This document shows, piece after piece, positions 17,431 to 25,593 of a stretch of 64,000 nt of DNA. Position 1 is the first letter of the stretch; every line of letters begins with the position of its first letter. Below the pieces are notes generated by a model, which was not told the origin of the DNA, did no database searches, and saw nothing but the letters and a program-made list of their open reading frames with translations. The stretch is taken from NCBI RefSeq assembly GCF_018129685.1, contig NZ_JAFCLG010000004.1:62001-126000 (forward strand). The letters are read 5' to 3'. The position numbers were made by a program, and so were the translations under genes. The stretch comes from Bradyrhizobium manausense (GTDB lineage Bacteria; Pseudomonadota; Alphaproteobacteria; Rhizobiales; Xanthobacteraceae).

Positions 17431-19940
17431 TCGCAGCTCTGGCTGAGGCGGCGTTACGCTCCTTCGCGCTGGGAGGCGTCGTCTGGATCGGTCTCTATCT
17501 GTTTCGTGTACGCAACCCGCACGTCCATATGACGGCGTGGCTTGTCGTGCTCGCGGCATCGCTGGCGATGCCGTTCGTGATGCATTGGCCGACGCTCACC
17601 CTCGACCGGCTGCCCCTGTCCATGCCGGTGCCGGACGATGCGTGGCCGGCCGATCTTTCCATGCTGGAGCGGCCGCAGCCGTCGCTGCCGATCGCGTCCG
17701 GTGCGGCCACCGCGCCGATGGCGAGGCATGGCGTCCCGACCGACTGGTGGATGGTCGCAACCACGGTTTACGCCTGCGTCGCCGGCCTGTTGCTGCTGCG
17801 GCTCGCCGTCGGCCTCTGCCTGACCTGGCGGGTGGCGCGCGCGGCAAAGCCGGTGAAGGGCATCATCGGCGCTGACGTGCGCGTCAGCCGCGACGTCGGC
17901 AGTCCCGTCACCTTCGGTTCGACCATCCTGGTGCCGCCGCAATTTTTCGGCTGGGACGCCAAGAAGCGCCTTGCGGTGCTCGCGCATGAGGGCGCGCATG
18001 TCGCCAATTGCGACTTCTATGTCCTCCTGCTCGCCTCGCTCAACCGCACGATGTTCTGGTTCAGCCCGTTCTCGTGGTGGCAGTTGGCCCGTCTCGCCGA
18101 GCTTGCCGAGATCATCAGCGACGCCCGCGCCATCGAGATGATCGACGACCGGTTCTCCTATGCGGAAATCCTGATCGACGTCGCGGCGTCCGTGAAGCCG
18201 CGGCCGATGGAGCTTGCGATGGCGCAGGCCTCGACGGTGCGCGCGCGCGTCGAACGCATCATCGCGGCCGCCGCCATGCCTGTCGCGGTCGGCTGGCGCA
18301 AGCGTCTGTGGATCGCGGCTGCGATCGTGCCGGTCATGATCGTCTCCGCCGGCATGATCGCCTATCGCACACCGGACCCGGTGCCATCAGGTGCCGATCT
18401 CGGTCATGCGCCGGCCGAGCACTACCGTCCGCAAGTCAAATTCTACGCGATGAGCCCGACCTCGGTGTTCGCGATCTTCCGCGACGGCGATGAACTCTAC
18501 GGTCAGCTCACGGGCCAACGCAGGCTGCGTCTGACCATCGGCAACGACGGCAATGCGGCCTACGCGGCTTCGTTCGGCGAGATCACGTTCCCTGTGGATG
18601 CGGAGCGTCGCGCCTCCGAGCTGACGCTGCATATCAACGGCCGCGACGCGCGCGCTGTCAGCGTTGCCGAGATGCCGGCGCAGGCGGCGGATCCGCTGTC
18701 GCTTGATCAATATGTCGGCTGGTACAGGATTGCGCCGAACCGCGTGCTCACCGTGCGGCGCGATGGCGACCGTCTGCAGGTGCAGGAGACCGGGCAGGGC
18801 GGATCGCCGGTTCTGCCTGAAGGCAACGATGCCTTCTCGCTCCGGGGCGATCAACTCCTGATCTTCCTGCGCGCGGAAGGGGACGGCGTCGCACGCGTGC
18901 TGGTCCAGAATGTCGCCTCCGGCGCCCGCATCGCGCCGCGGATCGACGCGGCGGCGGCTCAGGCGATCGAGGCCGACTACGCGCGCCGGCTGGCGGAAGT
19001 GCCTGACAGGTTCAGGGAGCAGGTCCCGGTTGCGGGCAGCAAGGAGATGATCCTGCGCGGGATCGAGGATTTGCGCGAGGGCAAGCCGAACTACGATCGG
19101 ATGAGTGCACGGCTCGCTGCGAAGATCCATCGTCAGCTCGACGAGTTGCGCGCGACTTTCGCGGCGCTCGGCGCGGTCGAGACCATCTTCTTCCGCGGCG
19201 TCGGGCCCGGCGGCTACGACATCTATGGCGCCAAGTTCGAGAACGGCTCCGCGGAATTTCGCCTTCTGCTCGATCCCGACGGCAAGGCCGGCGATGTGAT
19301 CTTCCGGGCCGACGGCAATGACGAGCTCGGCGGGATCGTCCCCTGTTCGGAAGAGGCGAGCGTGCGCGGCCGTGCCGGCACCTCGCCGATCAGGATCATG
19401 CTCTACAACGAGACGGGCGACGACATTCGGGTCTTCAATCTCGATGCGGACGGCGCGCGCAAGGCGCAGAGCGTCGTCAGGCCGGACATGACCTGGACGG
19501 CGCAGACCACCGTGAACAATCCGTGGGTCATTGCCGACAAATCGGGGAAATGCATGGAGATCCTGGTGCCGGGCCGGCAGACGCGCTTCCTCAATGTCGA
19601 GGCCGCGAACCTCGGAGTGCGGCCGGGGCATGCCGCCCGTCGGGCCGTTCCGATCGCCAATGGCGAGGCCATGCTGCGGCACTACATCGAGGGCATTGGC
19701 AAGGGACAGCCGGATTATGATCATATGACCACCGAGGTCGCGAACATCGCCCGTGCGCAGCTTCCGCTCGACCAGGCGATCCTGGCGCGGCTGGGTGCGC
19801 TGCGCGCGGTGTCGTTCCGCGGTGTCACCGCACTCGACAGCGATATCTATGTCGCCCAGTTCGCCAATGGCGCGGCGGAGTGGCGCATCGGCGTCAGGAA
19901 CGGGACGATCACCAAGATCGCGCTCGGGCCTAATTTCTAG
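17427..19940 (+). CDS. M56 (BlaR1/MecR1-like) membrane protease with DUF3471-like, VHL-beta-like and duplicated C-terminal domains
   Basis: This 837-residue protein starts with membrane helices and an M56 metalloprotease domain. The zinc motif HEGAH is at residues 187-191, followed by ISDARAIEM with the third ligand region, and a last helix ends near residue 320. The large extracytoplasmic part is not a penicillin-binding domain. Residues about 331-500 hold two DUF3471-like units (DGDELYGQLTGQ and DGDRLQVQETGQ). Residues about 537-627 and 744-837 are a duplicated domain (GKPNYDRMSARLA and GQPDYDHMTTEVA; FRGVGPGGYDIYGAKFENG and FRGVTALDSDIYVAQFANG). Between them, residues about 655-720 resemble the von Hippel-Lindau beta domain (YNETGDDIRVFNLDADG, then NNPWVIADKSGKC). 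It is probably a sensor-protease that inactivates the upstream BlaI. The signal sensed is unknown. Confidence 0.82.
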   Translation: MIAALAEAALRSFALGGVVWIGLYLFRVRNPHVHMTAWLVVLAASLAMPFVMHWPTLTLDRLPLSMPVPDDAWPADLSMLERPQPSLPIASGAATAPMARHGVPTDWWMVATTVYACVAGLLLLRLAVGLCLTWRVARAAKPVKGIIGADVRVSRDVGSPVTFGSTILVPPQFFGWDAKKRLAVLAHEGAHVANCDFYVLLLASLNRTMFWFSPFSWWQLARLAELAEIISDARAIEMIDDRFSYAEILIDVAASVKPRPMELAMAQASTVRARVERIIAAAAMPVAVGWRKRLWIAAAIVPVMIVSAGMIAYRTPDPVPSGADLGHAPAEHYRPQVKFYAMSPTSVFAIFRDGDELYGQLTGQRRLRLTIGNDGNAAYAASFGEITFPVDAERRASELTLHINGRDARAVSVAEMPAQAADPLSLDQYVGWYRIAPNRVLTVRRDGDRLQVQETGQGGSPVLPEGNDAFSLRGDQLLIFLRAEGDGVARVLVQNVASGARIAPRIDAAAAQAIEADYARRLAEVPDRFREQVPVAGSKEMILRGIEDLREGKPNYDRMSARLAAKIHRQLDELRATFAALGAVETIFFRGVGPGGYDIYGAKFENGSAEFRLLLDPDGKAGDVIFRADGNDELGGIVPCSEEASVRGRAGTSPIRIMLYNETGDDIRVFNLDADGARKAQSVVRPDMTWTAQTTVNNPWVIADKSGKCMEILVPGRQTRFLNVEAANLGVRPGHAARRAVPIANGEAMLRHYIEGIGKGQPDYDHMTTEVANIARAQLPLDQAILARLGALRAVSFRGVTALDSDIYVAQFANGAAEWRIGVRNGTITKIALGPNF

Positions 19941-20092
19941 ACGCCCGTATGGGTCTGAGTGTTGCCGATGCGCAGTGCCCTCAATCCCGGCTTGCGCCGG
20001 CCGGGCGCAAGCGTTACGTTGGGTAACACTACGTAAGGTAGCCGGCCGCGGGCCCGGGAATTCGGCGCGGCCCTCGCAAGCTGACCGGGTTC

Positions 20093-20260
20093 ATGATGTG
20101 CATGCTGACGCAGCGGGAGCTCGACTTTCTTGCCAGCCTGAAAACCAGCTGGCGGCTGCTCTATCGGCGTGAGCTCATGCGGCTCATGAGGGGGGCGGTC
20201 GAGACCGGCGAGGCGCAGCCGGAGACGCACCCGGTGATTTGGCGCGTCGTATCGGGCTGA
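20093..20260 (+). CDS. Small hypothetical protein, 55 residues
   Basis: The frame from ATG 20093 to TGA 20258-20260 encodes a basic, arginine-rich protein (QRELDFLASLKTSWRLLYRR core, ending HPVIWRVVSG). Composition and codon use look like the host. No ribosome site is strong (GGGTT upstream), and a second ATG follows at once. I do not recognise a family. It lies between the M56 gene and the RlpA gene, downstream of an ACTACGTAAGGTA motif at 20028-20040 that could be a regulator site. Confidence 0.45.
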   Translation: MMCMLTQRELDFLASLKTSWRLLYRRELMRLMRGAVETGEAQPETHPVIWRVVSG

Positions 20261-20414
20261 TTTTTTTGCTGGTTTTGTGTCGATTCAGGACATGTGACTG
20301 TGGTGGAATCGCCACAGCCGGCGCGAAACCATAGCGGCCGCAAGGCCGCTTTTGTTCAGCCAAGGTTCTGCCCTCATTGCCCACCGAAACTCAGGCGTGT
20401 TCGGAGGGCGCATC

Positions 20415-20939
20415 ATGTCTCGCATTGCAAGGGCCGAAACGACCCTGACTACGCTGACAACCTCGAGCCGGTTGTTGCTTGCCATCGTGGGTGCCGCCTC
20501 GCTTGCCGCCTGCGCGCAATCGCCGGTTGGCCGGCAAAGGGCCGATCTTGCTCCGGCCACAAGGCAGGCTGCAACCGAGCGGCCACACAGAGTGGCAGCG
20601 CTCCATCCGCGTCCGATCTACCGGCCGTCTCCGTCCCACGATACGGCGAGCGCCAAGTCGACTGCATCGCAGGGCGTGGCGAGCTTCTATTCGGACACGG
20701 AGACGGCGAGCGGCGAGAGGTTCGACAAGAACGAGTTGACGGCGGCTCACCCCACACTGCCGTTCGGCACCAAGCTGCGTGTCACCGACGTCTCCTCCGG
20801 CCGCTTCGTGACCGTCAGGGTCAACGATCGCGGGCCCTTCGTGCACGGGCGCGTCGTCGACATCTCGCCCTCCGCGGCCGAGGCGCTCGGCATGGTCGAC
20901 AAGGGCCTCGCCAATGTCAGGCTCGACGTCGTGCAGTAG
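20415..20939 (+). CDS. rlpA: RlpA-like septal ring lipoprotein with double-psi beta-barrel
   Basis: This 174-residue protein has a lipoprotein signal (hydrophobic LLLAIVGAASLAAC, with a lipobox SLAAC and the modified Cys at about residue 33), so it should be anchored in the outer membrane. After a variable linker, residues about 83-174 form the RlpA double-psi beta-barrel: GVASFYSDTETASGERFD, TAAHPTLPFGTKLRV and VRVNDRGPFVHGRVVDISP are all family blocks. No C-terminal SPOR domain is present, so binding to denuded glycan through SPOR is not expected. GGAGGG precedes the ATG by 6 bases. Some RlpA proteins act as lytic transglycosylases; activity here is inferred only. Confidence 0.85.
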   Translation: MSRIARAETTLTTLTTSSRLLLAIVGAASLAACAQSPVGRQRADLAPATRQAATERPHRVAALHPRPIYRPSPSHDTASAKSTASQGVASFYSDTETASGERFDKNELTAAHPTLPFGTKLRVTDVSSGRFVTVRVNDRGPFVHGRVVDISPSAAEALGMVDKGLANVRLDVVQ

Positions 20940-21020
20940 CGATGCGTTGAGCTTAACCGGCTGTTAGTCGCTTTCCCTCACCATGGCCGCCCGGCAATTC
21001 GGGGCTTTGGGGGGCGACGC

Positions 21021-21173
21021 TTGAACACGATCCAGTATCTCGAAGATCAGGCTGCGCGCGCCGAGCGACTTGCCAAACGGATCACGGATACGCTGACGAT
21101 CGAAAAGCTCCTGACCTTTGCCGGCGAACGCCGCCGCGAGATCGAGGCCATCGCCGCCAGGCGGCGTGGCTAA
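21021..21173 (+). CDS. Small hypothetical protein, 50 residues, helical
   Basis: A TTG start at 21021, preceded by GGGGGG, opens a 50-codon frame. It encodes a highly charged, probably helical protein (QYLEDQAARAERLAKRIT, then EKLLTFAGERRREIEAI). The regular spacing of charged and hydrophobic residues and the strong ribosome site make it better than chance. I do not know its function. It is followed by the tiny membrane-protein gene at 21288. Confidence 0.55.
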   Translation: MNTIQYLEDQAARAERLAKRITDTLTIEKLLTFAGERRREIEAIAARRRG

Positions 21174-21232
21174 CGCATTTCACAGCTCTCGCGATCCATG
21201 TCCTGAACGCATTCGCCCTCGCCCCGAGGCGC

Positions 21233-21257
21233 GGAACTTCCTTTTCGCTCACGCGTC
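21233..21257 (+). promoter_or_regulatory. Candidate EcfG (general stress response) promoter
   Basis: GGAAC (21233-21237), 16 bases, then CGTC (21254-21257) matches the alphaproteobacterial EcfG consensus GGAAC-N16/17-CGTT at eight of nine positions. It lies 30 bases before the start codon of the 28-residue membrane protein, a suitable distance for a short leader with its own ribosome site. Confidence 0.45.
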
Positions 21258-21287
21258 ATGTCAGGCGTGAACATGGAGGAGGAAGTC

Positions 21288-21374
21288 ATGGGCTTTGGAC
21301 GAGGTGCTCTGCTCTGGTTGCTTGGCGTGCCGCTGCCGATCATCCTGCTGCTGGCAGTGTTCTGGCATCACTGA
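21288..21374 (+). CDS. Tiny membrane protein, 28 residues
   Basis: Frame ATG 21288 to TGA 21374 encodes one transmembrane helix (ALLWLLGVPLPIILLLAVFW) with a short N-terminal MGFGRG and an end HH. A strong ribosome site (GGAGGAGG) sits 4 bases upstream, a candidate EcfG promoter further up, and a textbook terminator 13 bases after the stop. The complete expression unit argues that this very short gene is real. It may be a stress-induced small membrane protein; the role is unknown. Confidence 0.65.
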   Translation: MGFGRGALLWLLGVPLPIILLLAVFWHH

Positions 21375-21386
21375 TGTTGCCACACG

Positions 21387-21414
21387 AAAAGCGCCGCGGA
21401 AGCGGCGCTTTTTT
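21387..21414 (+). terminator. Rho-independent terminator
   Basis: AAAAGCGCCGC, loop GGA/AG, GCGGCGCTTTTTT: a stable GC stem followed by six T residues, 13 bases after the tiny membrane-protein gene. Confidence 0.85.
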
Positions 21415-21436
21415 GTTGCATGGCAGTTGGAGCTGC

Positions 21437-21540
21437 TAAAGCGCGATGAGATTGGGTTGAATCGTCATCGCGCTTTAGGTTGTTGTTTGAGCATGATCTT
21501 CTCGGAAAACCGCTGCACACTTTTCCGGATCATGCTCTAG
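21437..21540. repeat. Bipartite palindromic repeat (AAAGCGCGATGA ... GAGCATGATC)
   Basis: Two inverted repeats stand side by side. AAAGCGCGATGA pairs with TCATCGCGCTTT (21438-21477), and GAGCATGATC...CGGAAAA pairs with TTTTCCG...GATCATGCTC (21490-21537). This is a mosaic element common in Bradyrhizobium-like genomes. Its right edge supplies the TAG stop codon of the minus-strand gene beginning at 21848. Confidence 0.8.
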
Positions 21541-21848
21541 CTGTGGCTCTCGACGAAATCGCTGAGGTAGTCGGGAAGACCGATGCCGTCGATATCGCAG
21601 CGCGCGCGAATTTCGCCGGCGATCTCGCTCGAGATATCCTTCATCCAGTGTTCGAGCGTGTTGAACGAGAGCACCCTGATCGGATCGTTGAAGCAGCCGC
21701 TGACGAGTTCGCCGATCGTGACTTCGAGGTCGCTGCGCTCGACGCGGATTTCGCGTCCCTTGCCGTAGCGATCGATCACCACGAACAGGGTTTGATCTGC
21801 GCCATAGGGCACGGTCGGGTTGGGTGCGGCTTGGGACATCTCAGGCAC
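21537..21848 (-). CDS. Conserved-looking hypothetical protein, 103 residues
   Basis: This acidic cytoplasmic protein (VPYGADQTLFVVIDRYGKGR, VTIGELVSGCFNDPIRVLSFN, ending GLPDYLSDFVESHS) has no signal peptide or membrane segment. I do not recognise a named domain. The start is either GTG 21848, with GAAGG 7 bases upstream, or ATG 21839. The stop codon TAG lies inside the flanking repeat, so the C-terminus may have been set by the repeat's arrival. The next gene upstream is also minus-strand, but 120 bases away. Confidence 0.62.
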   Translation of the reverse strand: MPEMSQAAPNPTVPYGADQTLFVVIDRYGKGREIRVERSDLEVTIGELVSGCFNDPIRVLSFNTLEHWMKDISSEIAGEIRARCDIDGIGLPDYLSDFVESHS

Positions 21849-21968
21849 TCACGCCTTCGTTCTTGTGTCTTCGCTCGGGGTCTTTGCTTTGAAGTCTTGG
21901 CTCTTCCGATCCCGGATAACGGGACTATCAGGAAGAAGGTTCCTGCGAAGTCTGCCGGGCAGGCGCCT

Positions 21969-22241
21969 TTAAAGAAATTCCCGCAAGCGCGCGAGTTCAG
22001 CGATATGCTCGGGCGAGAGGATCCCGGTCACCAGCGGCGGTTGCGCCGTGGTGTGAATCTCATAGAGGTGCCGGGTTGATGGCGGCTTCTCCATGAAGGC
22101 CGAGATGCACGCATCGAGCGTGCCTTCACTGACCTGATAAGACTCCCGGTCGGGTCTGCGCTGTTTGGCAAGCGAGGGCCATTTATGCAGCACGGCATGC
22201 GCGCCGAAATCGACTTTCGAATTCGTTGCCGATGCCCCCAT
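21969..22241 (-). CDS. Hypothetical protein, 90 residues
   Basis: The frame from ATG 22241 (preceded by GAGGCGGGGG) encodes a soluble protein with VDFGAHAVLHKWPSLAKQ near the start and EHIAELARLREFL at the end. No family is recognised. It begins just downstream of the terminator of the monooxygenase-esterase gene, so it should have its own promoter, which would have to overlap that terminator. Confidence 0.5.
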   Translation of the reverse strand: MGASATNSKVDFGAHAVLHKWPSLAKQRRPDRESYQVSEGTLDACISAFMEKPPSTRHLYEIHTTAQPPLVTGILSPEHIAELARLREFL

Positions 22242-22256
22242 CGCCCCCGCCTCACG

Positions 22257-22296
22257 CAAAAAGAACCCCGGCACGCAAGGCTGCGTGCCAGGGCCC
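22257..22296 (-). terminator. Rho-independent terminator of the monooxygenase-esterase gene
   Basis: On the minus strand, CCTGGCACGCA pairs with TGCGTGCCGGGG around a short loop (stem at 22270-22289 GGCACGCA/TGCGTGCC). A T-rich tail TTCTTTTT follows. It lies about 75 bases after the fusion gene's stop. Confidence 0.7.
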
Positions 22297-22369
22297 ATAC
22301 CCATCGCTGCATCTCATGCCATGTTCGTGCAACGCGGCGGCCGGGAAAAGGTTCCCGGCCGATGGCGGC

Positions 22370-25057
22370 CTAACTTGCGGCCGCCGCGATCTTGTGTCCC
22401 GGGCCGGCATGGCCGTTTCTGTGCTCATCGCCGCGGCTGACCTCAGGCGGGAGCCCAGCAAAGCGCCGCAGCGCCTCGGCCATCTGCGTTCGGCCCTGGG
22501 CGCCGGTGATGACCACGTCGACCATCGTAAAGGAGGAGTGGAAATGGCCGCGCGCCTTCAACTGTTCGACCCGGACACCCGCGGCCGCCATGGCCTCGGC
22601 GTAGGCGATGCCCTCGTCGCGCAGCGGATCGAACTCGCAGGTGACGACAAACGCCGGCGGCAGGCCGGCGACCTTGCCGCGCAGCGGCGAGACGCGCGGA
22701 TCAGTCCGGTCATCCGGGGAACAATAGAGGTCCCAGAACCAGTACATCAGCGAGCGCGTCAGGAAGTAGTCCGCTGCGTTGTCGTTGTAGGAGGCACGAT
22801 CGAAGCTGCAGTCCGTCACCGGACACACCAGCAGCTGGCCTGCGATGTCAGGCCCGCCGCGATCGCGTGCGAGCTGGCAGGTCACGGCGGCGATGTTGCC
22901 GCCCGCGCTCCAGCCGGCGACCAGCACCGGCGCCTGGATGCCGCCGAGCTCGGCCAGATGCTCCGAGATCCAGCGCGTTGCCGCATAACCGTCCTCGGCC
23001 GCGGCGGGAAAGCGATGCTCCGGCGCGTGACGATAGCCGACGCTGACGAACATCATGCCTGATCGCCGCACCATGTCGCGGCAGAACGGCTCGTCCGACT
23101 GCTCGTCGCCGAGCACCCAACCGCCGCCGTGGAAATAGACCACGACCGGATGCGGTCCTGGCGTCGCCGGCTTGTAGACGCGGTAGGGCAGCGGGCCGTC
23201 GGCGCCGGGCAGGGTGCCGTCGACGATCTCGCCGATCGGCCGTCCCGCGGGCCGGGCCTTGTTGAACTCGCCCACGAAGGCGCGCGCGCCGATGGCGCCC
23301 ATCGACTCGATCGGCGGCAGGTTCAGCGACGCCAGCAGGTTCAGCACCAGCCGGACGTCCGGCTGCAGCCGCACCACCTCGCCGTCATTGCACTGCGTGC
23401 CGTTGGGGCCTGACAGCCTGAAGCCGAGCATGCCGCGGCTCGCGACCTCGTCGCAGATGCTGCGATAGGGACCGACGCCGCCGGTGTAAGGCATCAGGCC
23501 CTGCACCTTGCCGGGCACGTTGGCGCCCGTGTACCAGGTGTTGGCGAGCCGGTGCAGCGTCAGCATCGCGCAGTCGGCCATATGCCTGTTCCAGCCGGCC
23601 TGGGCCGTCTCGGTCGGCTCGATCGTGGTGAAGCCGGCGTCGCGCAAGCCGGCGAGGCGATCCACCACCCAGTCGACATGCTGCTCGATCGAGACCGCCA
23701 TGTTCGACAGCACCGACGGGCTGCCGGGGCCGGTGATCATGAAGAAGTTCGGGAAGCCCTTGACCGTGAGCCCGAGATAGCTCTGCGGCCCCTGCGCCCA
23801 GACATCGTTGAGCGATCGACCGCCGCGGCCCGTGATCGGATGCACCGCGCGGATCGCGCCGGTCATGGCGTCGAAGCCGGTCGCGAACACGATGACGTCG
23901 ACATCGAAGCTGCGCCTGCCGGTGACGATGCCGCCTGCGGTGATGGCCTTGATGGGTTCCTGCCGCAGATTGACCAGCGTGACGTTCGGCCGGTTGTAGG
24001 TCGCATAGTAGTTGGTTTCGAGGCAGGGACGCTTGGCGCCGAACGGGTGGTCGTCCGGCATCAGCGCCGCCGCGGTTTCCGGGTCCTTCACCGCCGCCGC
24101 GATTTTTTCGCGGATCAGGTCCTGGACGATCTTGTTGCCGTCGACATCGACGGCCTGGTCGGCCCAGAGCTGCGACAGGATGTGGACGAGGTCGCCGGCG
24201 GCCCAGGCGCGTTCGAACCGCTCGCGACGCTCGGCATCGCTGAGCTGCCAGCTCACGACGGTCTGCTGCGGATAGGGCACGCCGGCCATCGATTGGCGCG
24301 CCTGCGCGCGATAGGCCGCGCGGTCGCTCTGGAACATGTCCCTGCGATCGGCCGGCGTGGGCCCGTTATGCGCGGGCAGGGCGAAATTCGGCGTGCGCTG
24401 GAATACGGTGAGATGCGCGGCCTGTTCGGCAATCAGCGGGATCGATTGAATGGCCGACGAACCGGTGCCGATCACGGCGACACGCTTGCCGGCGAGGTTG
24501 ACGCCGTCATGCGGCCAGCGCCCGGTGAAATAGATCTCGCCCTTGAAATCCTTGACGCCGTCGATCTCCGGCGGCTTTGGCGCGGAGAGACAGCCGGTGG
24601 CCATGATGTAGAAGCGGCAGGAGACGGGCGCGCCGCTATCGGTGGTGAGCTGCCAGCGTCCGGCTTGCTCGTCCCATCTGGCTTCGGTCACCTTGGTCTT
24701 GAAGCGGATGTCGCGACGCAGATCGTAGCGATCGGCGACGAAGCCGAGATAGCGCAGGATTTCGGGCTGCGTCGCGTATTTCTCCGACCAGGTCCACACC
24801 TTGTCGAGTTCCGGATCGAACGTGTAGCCGTAGTCGATCGTCTGGATATCGCAGCGCGCACCGGGATAGCGGTTCCAGTACCAGGTGCCGCCGACATCGC
24901 CGGCTTCTTCGAGGCCGACGGCCGAGAGGCCGGCCTTGCGCAGGCGATGGAGAAGGTAAAGGCCCGCAAATCCGGCGCCGACCACGGCAACGTCGACCTG
25001 TTGGACGGTTCCATCAGCCGCCTTGGACTCACGCGCGGCGACCATTGCTTCCGGCAT
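22370..25057 (-). CDS. Baeyer-Villiger-type monooxygenase fused to an HSL-family esterase
   Basis: This 895-residue protein carries two enzymes in one frame. Residues about 22-545 are a flavin monooxygenase: FAD site [15 protein letters not shown], the second BVMO fingerprint [15 protein letters not shown] and NADPH site [13 protein letters not shown]. The main BVMO fingerprint FxGxxxHxxxWP reads [12 protein letters not shown] at 171-182, with Phe177 where His is expected. Residues about 600-895 are an alpha/beta hydrolase of the hormone-sensitive-lipase type: oxyanion motif HGGGW (643-647), nucleophile GWSAGGN (Ser717), Asp810 in FDPLRDEG and His840. A ketone could be oxidised to an ester and then hydrolysed by the same polypeptide; that pairing is inference. 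The start at 25057 has CGGGAGGAAT before it. Confidence 0.85.
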   Translation of the reverse strand: MPEAMVAARESKAADGTVQQVDVAVVGAGFAGLYLLHRLRKAGLSAVGLEEAGDVGGTWYWNRYPGARCDIQTIDYGYTFDPELDKVWTWSEKYATQPEILRYLGFVADRYDLRRDIRFKTKVTEARWDEQAGRWQLTTDSGAPVSCRFYIMATGCLSAPKPPEIDGVKDFKGEIYFTGRWPHDGVNLAGKRVAVIGTGSSAIQSIPLIAEQAAHLTVFQRTPNFALPAHNGPTPADRRDMFQSDRAAYRAQARQSMAGVPYPQQTVVSWQLSDAERRERFERAWAAGDLVHILSQLWADQAVDVDGNKIVQDLIREKIAAAVKDPETAAALMPDDHPFGAKRPCLETNYYATYNRPNVTLVNLRQEPIKAITAGGIVTGRRSFDVDVIVFATGFDAMTGAIRAVHPITGRGGRSLNDVWAQGPQSYLGLTVKGFPNFFMITGPGSPSVLSNMAVSIEQHVDWVVDRLAGLRDAGFTTIEPTETAQAGWNRHMADCAMLTLHRLANTWYTGANVPGKVQGLMPYTGGVGPYRSICDEVASRGMLGFRLSGPNGTQCNDGEVVRLQPDVRLVLNLLASLNLPPIESMGAIGARAFVGEFNKARPAGRPIGEIVDGTLPGADGPLPYRVYKPATPGPHPVVVYFHGGGWVLGDEQSDEPFCRDMVRRSGMMFVSVGYRHAPEHRFPAAAEDGYAATRWISEHLAELGGIQAPVLVAGWSAGGNIAAVTCQLARDRGGPDIAGQLLVCPVTDCSFDRASYNDNAADYFLTRSLMYWFWDLYCSPDDRTDPRVSPLRGKVAGLPPAFVVTCEFDPLRDEGIAYAEAMAAAGVRVEQLKARGHFHSSFTMVDVVITGAQGRTQMAEALRRFAGLPPEVSRGDEHRNGHAGPGHKIAAAAS

Positions 25058-25301
25058 GGTATTCCTCCCGTGTATTTGTTTTGCCGGCAGGCTAGCGCTG
25101 CAGGCGCGGCTTGTCATCAGACCCAGTGCAATCGACCAAGTGCAATCTTCGGTAGTCCGGTTTGCGGCATCATCGTGGCGGCGCGAACGTTGCCTCGATG
25201 CACGCATCGCGATGCACAATGGCCGTGATTGCCCGGTCTAATCATGGACGATCCGTCCGTGTATGCTTGCGGTTACTAGCCACGCGTACCGACCGGGCGT
25301 C

Positions 25302-25511
25302 ATGACAGAGTTGAGTGAGCGAACCAAAGCGAACATGGACGTCGTCCTGGAGGAGACATGCCGGCAATTGCCGCATGGCGGCGATCACGACAGTCGCAGG
25401 TTCATCGCCGAGCGCCTGATCGAAGCCGCGCAATACGGCCGCTCCACGCTCGGCGAGCTCGGCATCGTTGCACGGCGCGCGCTGGCGGAGATCATTGCCA
25501 AGGGCGGTTAG
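25302..25511 (+). CDS. Small hypothetical protein, 69 residues
   Basis: This soluble, mostly helical protein (MTELSERTKANMDVVLEETC at its start, FIAERLIEAAQYGRSTLGEL in the middle, ALAEIIAKGG at the end) has host-like composition and no signal peptide. Proteins of this look are common in bradyrhizobial genomes, but I know of no assigned role. The ribosome site is weak. It runs in the same direction as the carboxylesterase-fold gene 82 bases downstream and may share its transcript. Confidence 0.6.
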   Translation: MTELSERTKANMDVVLEETCRQLPHGGDHDSRRFIAERLIEAAQYGRSTLGELGIVARRALAEIIAKGG

Positions 25512-25593
25512 CTGACGCCGCAGCGCTTGCCTCTACGCGCGTCGCGGACGTAACCTTTCCGAGACCATTTCCGCGCATCGAGATCCCCCGAAG

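Noticed and set aside
17038..19940. A beta-lactam resistance sensor pair
   Set aside because: The M56 protein lacks the penicillin-binding domain of BlaR1/MecR1 and no beta-lactamase gene is adjacent, so antibiotic sensing is not supported.
21437..21540. Possible small RNA or terminator
   Set aside because: The two side-by-side palindromes match a dispersed repeat type rather than a single-copy RNA, and there is no promoter or T tract.
23552..25228. A 558-codon plus-strand frame opposite the monooxygenase-esterase gene
   Set aside because: Composition (Arg, Asp, Gly and His rich, no motifs) is that of an antisense shadow. The minus-strand gene has complete domain motifs.
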